The notes under the pieces were generated by a model. The model had not been told where the DNA came from. It did not search any database and saw nothing but the letters and a program-made list of their open reading frames with translations. Positions 54,356-62,741 of a stretch of DNA of 64,000 nucleotides are shown here, piece by piece. The stretch lies in assembly GCF_007748175.1 (NCBI RefSeq), contig NZ_CP037422.1, positions 2,191,231 to 2,255,230 of the forward strand, written 5' to 3'. Each line of letters begins with the position of its first letter. Positions within the stretch are counted from its first letter, which is position 1. The position numbers were made by a program, and so were the translations under genes. The stretch comes from Gimesia aquarii. Its GTDB lineage: Bacteria; Planctomycetota; Planctomycetia; Planctomycetales; Planctomycetaceae.

Positions 54356-54394
54356 TATGCGGCTTCCATGCCTAAAAGGTTGTTTTGCCAACAA

Positions 54395-55119
54395 GCTGTT
54401 GGATTTTTTGGATACTTAAAACGGGATCAAGCGTCGGTCTTCCTGACCATTTGCATTGATTGATGTGATTTGTCGGTTCCGTACCTAGAAGTAACTATTT
54501 GAAAGAAACAGGATCGAAATCCCATTTGGGACAGGTGATTTCAAAAATAAGCACCTTGCGTACCACAATAACAAATTATTTTGCGAATTATTCGCGAGAA
54601 TGCGTAAATACATTAAAGAGAATTCCTTGTAAATAGGATTTTCTCTGGAACCTTTTACAATCGGCCTTACTCGAAACCAATTTCGTAACTTTTTTGCAAG
54701 GCATTGTAATTTTTACCCTATTTTTAATCATTTTCGGTAATGGCCGGATATTGTCGATTGCGGTATCGAATCACCACGAAAGAGAAAGATTTTACGAGAG
54801 GGAGACAAACTGGTTGTGTACTTTTTCTGTCTGAAACAACTATAATAAAACAACGGTGCTTCTCGAACAAAATCAGGAAGAACCGACACAACCAAGATTT
54901 ACGTATCCATTTTTTATATAATGACTTACAACCTTGCAGAGAGACCTCGTCTTTCTCAACACCTTCCTACCTTATAGTACAGTTACGGAACCACTGTCTG
55001 TTTTTCTATACACATACACATATCAGTGATGCAGCCAATCACGATATTGTTGAGAGAAACGCTGGTTCGACAAAATCACTTGAATCAATTGATTAGACCT
55101 TTGGGGTCCACGGAATCTT
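54395..55119. other. Intergenic region before the lipoprotein gene
   Basis: About 720 AT-rich bases, divergent. It includes a small palindrome GCGAAT-T-ATTCGC (54583-54595). A 118-codon plus-strand frame (54740-55096) lacks a ribosome site and protein-like composition. No RNA recognised. Confidence 0.4.
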
Positions 55120-56235
55120 ATGAAACAAACATGCTCACTTATTGTGATATTCCTGCTGATTTTCTCTGCCGGTTGCACCAAACAGGAAGAGATCACCTCT
55201 TACACTGTGCCAAAGAGTGCGAATGATACAAGCTCAACCGTGTCGGAACGTACTACAGCACCTGCCAAAGAAGTGCGTATGCTGGCTGCGATCCTGCCCG
55301 GTGGTTCTCAGAACTGGTTTTTCAAAATGACGGGTGCTCCCGATCAAGTGAGTGCCGAGTTTGATACGTTTATTGCCTTTCTCAAATCGATCAAACTGGA
55401 AGCGGGTAAACCTGCATGGACGCTGCCGGAAAACTGGGAACAGGAGCCAGGACGCTCAATCCGTTTCGCGACACTCAAAATTAAAGATAGTGATCCCCAA
55501 TTGGAACTGACTGTCACACCACTCTCTGCCGGGAAGTCACTCCCGGAAGATTTACTTTCCAATATCAACCGATGGCGTGATCAGGTAGGACTTTCAGAAA
55601 TCACGACGAAAGACGTTGAAGCCGCCTCCGATACCAAACCAGCATTAGACGCTGAACTGTTTACACTAAAAGATCAAGGCGACAAAACCATTACCGCCGT
55701 CAGTTTAAAAGGCATGATGGCCGGTAATCCGATGGGTAGTGCTCCTTTTGCATCAGGTATGCGGGGTGGCATGAGGCAACCGTCTCCAGGACCAGCTACC
55801 CCTCCGACTGGATCCGTGAAATTAAAATATGAAACTCCTGAAGGCTGGAAGCCTGGACGAAGTGGCGGAATGCGAAAAGCAGCCTTTAATATTAACGCAG
55901 GAGATGAAACGGGTGAGGTTACGATTATTGACTTATCCAAAGAACACTCTCCTCTGTTGCCTAATATCAACCGTTGGCGTGGGCAGGTCGGCTTGAAAGA
56001 CATTTCTGAATCGGACCTTCCTAAAGAATCTGAAGAGTTGAAAGCAGGAGATCTTAAAGCGACCTATGTGAAACTGATTGGCCCCGAAAATTCGAAACCA
56101 CGCAAAGCGATTCTGGGGGCCATAATTTATCGCGATAATCTGGCCTGGTTTGTCAAGTTCTCAGGTCCCGCAAAACTAGCGGAACAGGAAGCAGATCGTT
56201 TCAAACAGTTTGTGCAATCGATTCGCTTTGAATGA
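55120..56235 (+). CDS. Lipoprotein of unknown function with two related halves
   Basis: 371 residues. The N-terminus (KQTCSLIVIFLLIFSAGC) ends in a lipobox with Cys at 19. Two related halves are seen. One has ENWEQEPGRSIRFATLKI and LLSNINRWRDQVGLSEIT; the other has EGWKPGRSGGMRKAAFNI and LLPNINRWRGQVGLKDIS. Each ends in a WFFKMTGA/WFVKFSGPA type strand, the first half beginning with it. A Gly/Met/Pro-rich linker separates them. It lies 61 bases before ccsBA on the same strand, so it may be in the same operon and help cytochrome c assembly; this is inference from position only. Confidence 0.75.
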   Translation: MKQTCSLIVIFLLIFSAGCTKQEEITSYTVPKSANDTSSTVSERTTAPAKEVRMLAAILPGGSQNWFFKMTGAPDQVSAEFDTFIAFLKSIKLEAGKPAWTLPENWEQEPGRSIRFATLKIKDSDPQLELTVTPLSAGKSLPEDLLSNINRWRDQVGLSEITTKDVEAASDTKPALDAELFTLKDQGDKTITAVSLKGMMAGNPMGSAPFASGMRGGMRQPSPGPATPPTGSVKLKYETPEGWKPGRSGGMRKAAFNINAGDETGEVTIIDLSKEHSPLLPNINRWRGQVGLKDISESDLPKESEELKAGDLKATYVKLIGPENSKPRKAILGAIIYRDNLAWFVKFSGPAKLAEQEADRFKQFVQSIRFE

Positions 56236-56296
56236 TCACAAAAAAAACGCTGATTTAGAGACGTAATTTTTTGAGCTTATATTTCAGGAATTTAGT

Positions 56297-59200
56297 ATGT
56301 CAACGAACACCATTTCCGACAAATCCAGCGAATTTGCCGCACCAGATTTCGATTCGGGTTCGACAAATCTCCATGAGCAGTTCCTGAGTTTCTTAAAGCC
56401 TTTTGCCTCGTTGCGACTGACGGTCGTCTTGTTTGCGATGGCCATCTTCATCATCCTGGCGGGAACGCTGGCGCAAGTGAATAAAGACATTTGGGTTGTC
56501 ATCGATGAATACTTCCGCACCGGCTTTGCCCGTATCGAATTTAAAATCTTCTTCCCCCCTTCTTTCTTTCCGAACCTCAACCAGGAAAATATCCCCGGTT
56601 TCTTCTACTTTCCCGGTGGTTGGCTCATTGGTTTTCTCATGGGCATCAATCTGCTGGCAGCGCATTTCATTCGATTTAAAGTGCAGGCGAAGGGAAATCA
56701 AAAAGCGATTGGCTGGGCCGTGATTGCTGCGGGTCTGCTATTGACCTGGGTCGTGATCGCCAGTGGTTCCAATAAAGACGGGTTTCAGGAAACTCCCCTA
56801 CTCAGTTGGTCTGCTTTATGGACTCTGATTGAAGTCGGGCTGGGAGCATTAGTACTGGGGGGGATCTGGCTCTTTTTTAAAATCGAGTCGTTCAGAAAAA
56901 TAGAACGCTGGTTGACCATGGGAGGCGCTGTTCTGTTTGCCTGCCTGTTGGCCTGGTTTCTCTCTCAGGGTGATGCCGCACGCTTCAGTGATTCCTCGAT
57001 GCGCATTCTCTGGCAGTTGATTAAAGCGACTTTTGCAGGCGTTGTGCTTCTGGCGGGTTGTATCATCCTGTTTAAAAAGCGAGCCGGAATCGTGCTTTTG
57101 CATGGTGGCATCGGTCTGATGATGCTGAGTGAATTGATGGTCGGTACGATGGCTGTCGAAACACAGATGACGATTTCGGAAGGGGAAACGGCAAACTTTG
57201 TACATGACATCCGCGAAATTGAATTGGCGGTCATTGATGAAACCGATCCCGAACAGGACCAAGTCACCGTCATCCCCAAATCGATCTTACTCGCCAAACA
57301 AGAAGAAGTCGTTTCCGACCCCAAACTCGCCTTCGATTATGAACTGGTGAAATTTTACCCGAATGCTTCCTTACGACGCATTTCTTCCTTGGGTCCCGAG
57401 GAAAAAAAGCAGGCTGAGAATCCAGCCACCACGGGTATTGGCAAAGAATGGATTGCCTTACCCACGCGAAGTTCGGCTGGTACCGATAGCGACGGCGCTG
57501 TCGACACACCTGCTGCCTACATCAAAATCATTGACAAAAAAACAAATGAGTCGCTCGGCATTTATCTCATCAGTCTGGAAATGGCTTTACAGGACATTGG
57601 CGAGCAAGTCATTGTCGACGAAAAACCATATCAGCTCTATCTCCGCTTCAAACGCATCTATAAACCGTATCGTGTGAAACTCATCGATGTACGAAAAGAT
57701 GATTATGCCGGCACCAGCACTGTGATGAACTATTCCTCGGACATTGAACTGGTAGACCCCACAACCAACGTCGATCGAGAGATCAAAATCTGGATGAACA
57801 ATCCACTCCGTTACAGCGGCGAAACATTCTATCAAAGCGGCTATCATGCCGACCCCCGCACCGGAAAAGAAATGACCACCCTGTCTGTCGTCACAAATAT
57901 GGGTTGGATGATCCCCTATGTTTCCTGCATGATCGTCGCCGTCGGCATGTTATACCATTTTATGATTACACTGTTACGCTTTCTCGGACGCCGCGAACGG
58001 ACTACAGAAGCAACTGCCGTCGCTGAGTTTTTACCACCTAAAGAGAAAGACGAAGCGAAATGGATCAAGAAAAAACGATCAAAGGCAAAGCTGAAAAGCT
58101 GTCTGATTCCTGCATTGATTCTAATCGTCTTTGGCGGTTATCTCATGAGCAAAGCCCGCGTCCCTAAGACACCGTCAGATGAAATGAACGTCTACAAATT
58201 CGGAGAGCTCCCAATTTTATACCAGGGACGATTCAAGCCCATTGATACGCTGGCGCGCAACAGCCTGCGGGTCATTTCCGGTCGGCAGGATTACATAGAC
58301 GAAAACGGAAAAACTCAACCTGCCATCAAGTGGCTGCTAGATACGATTGCCAAACCGCGCGAGGCCTTTGCACTCAATGTCGTTCGAATCGAAAATCTGG
58401 AACTGCTACACACATTGGGGCTGGAGAAACGGAAAGGCTTCCGTTACTCCTTCGATGAATTCGCAGAAAAGATTCCTGAACTCTCCAAACAGGCTGACCT
58501 GGCTCGCAAAGCAGGCCGTGGAAAGGCCAGCCTGTATCAATCTCAGGTCCTTGATCTGGAACGAAAGATTGGCATTGTTGATTTGATTATCCAGTCATTC
58601 ACCCCTCCGAATATCCGTCCCGAATCGGCGCGTGATGATCTGATTGAAGCAATCCGACGTCATCGGATGCTTGACCGCCGCAATCCTCCACGCGCGATTC
58701 CACCAGAAGAATCAGAGGGTAATGAAGTCGAAGGGGAAGATGATCAATGGCAAACTTACACCTACGCCTGGACTCGTGATCTGGTCAAAGCCAGTTTCTC
58801 GAATGACAAAGAAAGCGAAGCGACTCAGGCTTGGACGAAAATGTTGGTTGCCTATGCGAAAAATGATGTCGGAGAATTTAATAAAGAAGTTCGTAACTAT
58901 CAAAAATGGCTGGAGAAACATCAGGCCGAGATGCCAGATGCCAGCTTGTCCAAAATTGATTACGAAGCCTTCTTCAATCACTTTGAGCCCTTTTATTACT
59001 CCTCGGTGTTATATCTGATCGCGTTTGTACTGGTTTGTTTCTCATTTTTGTTCTGGCATCGCCCGTTGGGCGATGCCGCATTCTGGCTGATTGTGCTTAC
59101 GTTTGTCGTACATACCTTTGCCCTGATTTCTCGTATTTATATCTCGGGACGTCCACCTGTCACGAACCTGTATTCCTCGGCCGTATTTATTGGCTGGGGA

Positions 59201-59896
59201 GCTGTACTGGGGGGAATTGTGATCGAACGCATGAATCGGCTGGGCATTGGAAACCTGCTGGCCTCGGTCTCCGGATTTTCCACACTTCTGATCGCCCACA
59301 TGTTGGCCGGGGATGGTGATACGATGACCGTGCTACAAGCTGTTCTTGATACACAGTTCTGGCTTGCCACACATGTGGTCTGTATTACTCTTGGCTATGC
59401 CGCAACGTTCGTGGCTGGACTACTCGGTTTGTTTTATATTCTGTGGGGAACGTGCACGCCCCGCATGACAGCGGATGCAGGTAAAGAAGTGATTCGTATG
59501 CTCTATGGCGTGCTCTGCTTCGCGATCTTCCTTAGTTTTGTGGGAACGGTACTTGGTGGTCTTTGGGCCGATGATTCCTGGGGCCGTTTCTGGGGTTGGG
59601 ACCCCAAGGAAAACGGGGCCTTAATCATCGTGCTCTGGAACGCACTCGTGTTACATGCCCGCTGGGGAGGGCTGGTCAAAGATCGTGGTCTGGCAATGCT
59701 TTCCATTGGTGGCAATATCGTCACCAGCTGGTCCTGGTTCGGCGTCAATGAACTGGGGGTCGGATTGCATTCCTATGGTTTCACAGAAGGCGTTCTCAAA
59801 GCCTTGGCGCTGTTTATGCTGTCACAACTGGCAATCATGGCCATCGCCTTGATTCCGCAAAACCGCTGGTGGAGTTTCAAGAATCGCGAAGCATAA
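56297..59896 (+). CDS. ccsBA: Cytochrome c biogenesis protein, ResB-CcsA fusion
   Basis: 1199 residues; AGGA lies seven bases before the ATG. System II cytochrome c synthase. The N-terminal ResB/Ccs1-like part has RLTVVLFAMAIFIILAG, several helices (about 35-285) and a large periplasmic domain ending at a helix near 545. A hydrophilic stretch of about 300 residues comes next (about 600-890), and then the CcsA domain with its tryptophan-rich heme site WGWDPKENG (1099-1107) and nearby His residues. The fusion moves heme outward and attaches it to CxxCH, such as that in the protein at 39.9-41.2 kb. The middle insert is longer than in the smaller fusions I know. Confidence 0.92.
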   Translation: MSTNTISDKSSEFAAPDFDSGSTNLHEQFLSFLKPFASLRLTVVLFAMAIFIILAGTLAQVNKDIWVVIDEYFRTGFARIEFKIFFPPSFFPNLNQENIPGFFYFPGGWLIGFLMGINLLAAHFIRFKVQAKGNQKAIGWAVIAAGLLLTWVVIASGSNKDGFQETPLLSWSALWTLIEVGLGALVLGGIWLFFKIESFRKIERWLTMGGAVLFACLLAWFLSQGDAARFSDSSMRILWQLIKATFAGVVLLAGCIILFKKRAGIVLLHGGIGLMMLSELMVGTMAVETQMTISEGETANFVHDIREIELAVIDETDPEQDQVTVIPKSILLAKQEEVVSDPKLAFDYELVKFYPNASLRRISSLGPEEKKQAENPATTGIGKEWIALPTRSSAGTDSDGAVDTPAAYIKIIDKKTNESLGIYLISLEMALQDIGEQVIVDEKPYQLYLRFKRIYKPYRVKLIDVRKDDYAGTSTVMNYSSDIELVDPTTNVDREIKIWMNNPLRYSGETFYQSGYHADPRTGKEMTTLSVVTNMGWMIPYVSCMIVAVGMLYHFMITLLRFLGRRERTTEATAVAEFLPPKEKDEAKWIKKKRSKAKLKSCLIPALILIVFGGYLMSKARVPKTPSDEMNVYKFGELPILYQGRFKPIDTLARNSLRVISGRQDYIDENGKTQPAIKWLLDTIAKPREAFALNVVRIENLELLHTLGLEKRKGFRYSFDEFAEKIPELSKQADLARKAGRGKASLYQSQVLDLERKIGIVDLIIQSFTPPNIRPESARDDLIEAIRRHRMLDRRNPPRAIPPEESEGNEVEGEDDQWQTYTYAWTRDLVKASFSNDKESEATQAWTKMLVAYAKNDVGEFNKEVRNYQKWLEKHQAEMPDASLSKIDYEAFFNHFEPFYYSSVLYLIAFVLVCFSFLFWHRPLGDAAFWLIVLTFVVHTFALISRIYISGRPPVTNLYSSAVFIGWGAVLGGIVIERMNRLGIGNLLASVSGFSTLLIAHMLAGDGDTMTVLQAVLDTQFWLATHVVCITLGYAATFVAGLLGLFYILWGTCTPRMTADAGKEVIRMLYGVLCFAIFLSFVGTVLGGLWADDSWGRFWGWDPKENGALIIVLWNALVLHARWGGLVKDRGLAMLSIGGNIVTSWSWFGVNELGVGLHSYGFTEGVLKALALFMLSQLAIMAIALIPQNRWWSFKNREA

Positions 59897-59901
59897 CGAG
59901 T

Positions 59902-59935
59902 ACCTTAACGGATGAGCTAGTGATTTCGTTAAGGT
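59902..59935. terminator. Shared hairpin between ccsBA and nitrilase genes
   Basis: ACCTTAACG (59902-59910) pairs with CGTTAAGGT (59927-59935). It overlaps the stop codon of the leftward nitrilase-family gene and lies just after that of ccsBA. Confidence 0.65.
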
Positions 59936-61281
59936 TTCGGAGCCACTTCGGGGCGATGCCGTTCAATTTGAGAACGAAAATCACCCAGACTCTGCCAATA
60001 GAGGGGATGGTTCAAGTCGACCTCGGTGATGGCAATCGTTCCCCACTCCTTAGCTTGGGCCAGTGGTTTGCCATCATGTCCGTAAATGGCGGAAATCATC
60101 CAGTTGGAAGATGTGTCTGTGTAAGTGCTGCTGATCACGTAAACGTGATTCTCACAGGCGCGTGCGGCGCCGAGCATCGGATTACAGCCCCAGACAGGCC
60201 AGGCTATCACTTCGGCTCCGTTTTTACTCAATTCGCGCGCCACTTCGGGAAAGAATCCATCGTAGCAAACCATCATACCAACTTTTCCGAAACGGGTTTG
60301 AAACACCGGATATTCGCTTCCGGGTGTGACGCCTTTTTCAATCTCACCTCGCGGTAGTGTGACTTTTCGATACTTACCAACGATTTTCCCATCGGGACCA
60401 ATCAACACAGCCACATTATAAACCAGATGCTTTGCCCGTTCGTAAAGCCCGACGACGATGTAAAGGTCATGTTTTTTGGCAAGCTCACCAAAATAGTCTG
60501 TGGATGGTCCGGGAATCGGTTCTGCACACTCAGCGTAAGGCAGCTTTGTACCATAGACCGTTATGGATTCAGGAAGCACCACCAAATCTGCTTTCTTCTG
60601 TGCCGCCTGTTCGATCAACTTCGCAAACTGTGCCGGTTTATCAGTGGGCTTGTTGCCTGCCTGGGGCCGATGATGTATCGTTGCGAGTCGTACCTTGCGT
60701 GGCTTGATTTCTTTTGCCTGTTCGAAGTTGATATCACTCCACTGGATTTGTGAATGTGGTGGGCCCCAGCGAAAATGTAACTCGATTTGCACCTGAGCCG
60801 CTTCTGAGGGAGCACGATAATTTCCAGCCACTTTTGTCCAGCCATTTGTTGTTTCCTGATCACTGGGAAATTCCGGTTCTGCCTGAGGACGCTCGCCCGG
60901 TCGATAGGAAGCATAGGATTTCTCATCACGCTTCACACGTCTTCCGTTCTTGTCGAGCCATCGCAAACGAGCCACGCCAGCTCGACGTACCAGATCAACG
61001 CCATCTGTTTTGCGAAACGCTGTGAATTCATAAGTCTTTCCCCCCTGAACAGGGAACGACTTTTGAATGTGTCCCATCAGACCTTCACGGCCATCGGCCT
61101 GAATGATAAAGGCGCCTTTCTTTTTCAGCCCTGCCTTTGCATCCCAGGAAACTTGTGGACGCAATTCCTCGCGAGGCGTCATCGCCTGCCATCCTTCGTG
61201 CAATGCCGGTTCGCCTGAGTATCCGATATAAGGAAAAAGCAAGATCGTCACAAAGAATAAAATGCCTGGTGACTGTTTCAT
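59929..61281 (-). CDS. Exported carbon-nitrogen hydrolase (nitrilase superfamily)
   Basis: 450 residues; GGAG lies eight bases before the ATG. The signal peptide is [18 protein letters not shown] jelly-roll-type domain of about 150 residues comes first (about 40-190) and could bind sugar. The nitrilase fold follows (about 195-450), with the catalytic triad Glu238 (VVLPES), Lys306 (KYRKVTLP) and Cys339 ([10 protein letters not shown]). Members cleave amides or nitriles. The exported form with an N-terminal beta domain recurs in planctomycetes. Substrate unknown. Confidence 0.88.
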   Translation of the reverse strand: MKQSPGILFFVTILLFPYIGYSGEPALHEGWQAMTPREELRPQVSWDAKAGLKKKGAFIIQADGREGLMGHIQKSFPVQGGKTYEFTAFRKTDGVDLVRRAGVARLRWLDKNGRRVKRDEKSYASYRPGERPQAEPEFPSDQETTNGWTKVAGNYRAPSEAAQVQIELHFRWGPPHSQIQWSDINFEQAKEIKPRKVRLATIHHRPQAGNKPTDKPAQFAKLIEQAAQKKADLVVLPESITVYGTKLPYAECAEPIPGPSTDYFGELAKKHDLYIVVGLYERAKHLVYNVAVLIGPDGKIVGKYRKVTLPRGEIEKGVTPGSEYPVFQTRFGKVGMMVCYDGFFPEVARELSKNGAEVIAWPVWGCNPMLGAARACENHVYVISSTYTDTSSNWMISAIYGHDGKPLAQAKEWGTIAITEVDLNHPLYWQSLGDFRSQIERHRPEVAPKP

Positions 61282-61567
61282 GAAAGTGTCTCCGAAAGCT
61301 GATCATGGATTTTGAGGATGGATCGCCCTCTCAGGCGGGAGCATGGCTGTGGACCTGAATTGTAACAAAGCAGATCGCAGAAGACATCAGAAATCAGATT
61401 TTTGTGGTAGAATTGTTATTTACTGGTATGAACAGCCTGGAGTTCCGCCGGTCGCAGGTTGAAATAAAAAATCGCTATGGAAATCGTAATTCCAGTAAGT
61501 ACAATCTCTGAAAATTGAGAACCGTTCCAAAACGTCCACTTCAATGTATGCAAAGGAGAAGATTGAC

Positions 61568-61753
61568 ATGAGTGAAAATGTAGCAGTTACGCTGGAATTA
61601 AAACAAAGCCAGATTGATTATCTTGACCAGATGGTACAGAAACACAGTCTCCCCGATCGTTCAAAAGTACTTCGCTGTTTGATCAATTTCGCCATCGATG
61701 AATCACAAAATGAAGAATCTATCTATTGCAAGACACGTTGTGATCACTGCTGA
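61568..61753 (+). CDS. Small ribbon-helix-helix-like protein
   Basis: 61 residues from the ATG at 61568, eight bases after AAGGAG; the upstream in-frame ATG at 61544 is less likely. AVTLELKQSQIDYLDQMVQ gives a strand and a helix, and SLPDRSKVLRCLINFAIDE the second helix, in the order of a ribbon-helix-helix DNA-binding protein. The end holds Cys in C-x4-C-x2-C (YCKTRCDHC), perhaps a metal site. No toxin gene adjoins, so an antitoxin role is not supported. It could regulate itself or the region downstream. Confidence 0.7.
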   Translation: MSENVAVTLELKQSQIDYLDQMVQKHSLPDRSKVLRCLINFAIDESQNEESIYCKTRCDHC

Positions 61754-61778
61754 CGGAAACCATTAATGAATTCGAACG

Positions 61779-61955
61779 GGCGTCAGACTACAATCGCAGG
61801 ACAGGAACCGTACATTCAGCGGTACGTCGCGCTGGTATAGATCACACTGCCCCCGGAGAATAGACCCAGAGGTAGCATTAGCCCTCATGGGGGAATCATC
61901 ATTGACTGTGGTTTGGAAGACTCATCTGAGTTAAGCAGTACCACAACATTCCATC
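61779..61955 (+). ncRNA. Candidate structured RNA, unidentified
   Basis: Possible arms are CGTAC/GTACG around 61808-61826, CCCCC with GGGGG around an inner GAGG/CCTC (about 61851-61895), and TGTGGT with ACCACA enclosing ACTCA-TC-TGAGT (about 61908-61946). It does not match the consensus of tmRNA, SRP RNA, RNase P RNA or common riboswitches that I can recall. Strand is assumed. Confidence 0.25.
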
Positions 61956-62277
61956 CTGACCGATCCTCTTTTTCACTTCTCATTTTTCAGTTCTTCGATT
62001 GAGGCGGTATCTGTTAAAATGAAGTCTGAAGATTGATTTTCCATCAAATTTATTGCAGCGGTAATAGAATCCATTCAATCAAGCTGATGTTGCCAGTTTA
62101 TACTCATCAATCAAATCTTTGTATGAGCGTAATATCGAACGAAGAAGACCGAAGTGGTCAAGTCGAAAGAAAATAGGAACTTGTCGTCAACAGCAAGTGA
62201 GAGCGTGCTCATACAATCTGTTGTTTCACCGATGTCATCTGAGAGACAGCCGATACGAATCGATAACAGGAGGACTT

Positions 62278-62343
62278 ATGAGCAGAGTCGGTTCAAATTG
62301 CTTTCAAACCAGAGGGTTTCATAGTGAAAAAATCAAGTTGTGA
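62278..62343 (+). CDS. Possible 21-residue peptide with consensus ribosome site
   Basis: ATG at 62278 lies four bases after AGGAGG, the strongest ribosome site in this region. The product starts MSRVGSNCFQTRGF and ends IKL. It has one Cys and no membrane segment. It may be a leader peptide for the barrel gene 400 bases downstream or a chance occurrence. Confidence 0.25.
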   Translation: MSRVGSNCFQTRGFHSEKIKL

Positions 62344-62741
62344 AGAGACCTTCAGTATGTAAAACCATTCTCACGCGCGCGACGCAATTCGTGCAATTTA
62401 GTCAATGACATCAGCGAGTCAAGATACAAATCATGCAGTACTGTTTAGGACTTTAACTCCATTTCAAAATTCCTGAAATTGTCAATTTGATTTTTCAGCT
62501 AACCTGTTTTGAGGCTACTAGATATTGATTTAGTAAATTAGAAATAGTAGGCGTTTTACCATGCGTTTTGAGAAAATATGGGAACAGAAAGCAAACGATA
62601 TTCTACACCTAGAATTCCTAACCGGACCAACCCTGACCAGTGTCAAGATAGTTAATCGTTTCCTAACTAAAATGGATCTAGTAACTGGATCAATCCTGAC
62701 GACAGAAGTAGGGGCTCTACACATAAACTGGAATGGATTCC

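Larger units (their letters stand above)
61754..62741. other. Long non-coding region, possibly with RNA and a tiny gene
   Basis: Nearly one kilobase between the small RHH-like gene and the barrel protein. Its first 200 bases are GC-richer than the rest and have several complementary arms. A 21-codon frame with a consensus ribosome site lies at 62278-62343. The last 200 bases are AT-rich and probably carry the promoter of the barrel gene. An 87-codon frame at 62561-62824 overlaps that gene out of frame and is rejected. Confidence 0.5.

Noticed and set aside
54740..55096. A 118-codon plus-strand frame before the lipoprotein gene
   Set aside because: Its composition reads like translated AT-rich non-coding DNA and no ribosome site precedes it.
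61568..61753. Reading the RHH-like small protein as an antitoxin of a toxin-antitoxin pair
   Set aside because: No toxin-like gene adjoins it on either side.
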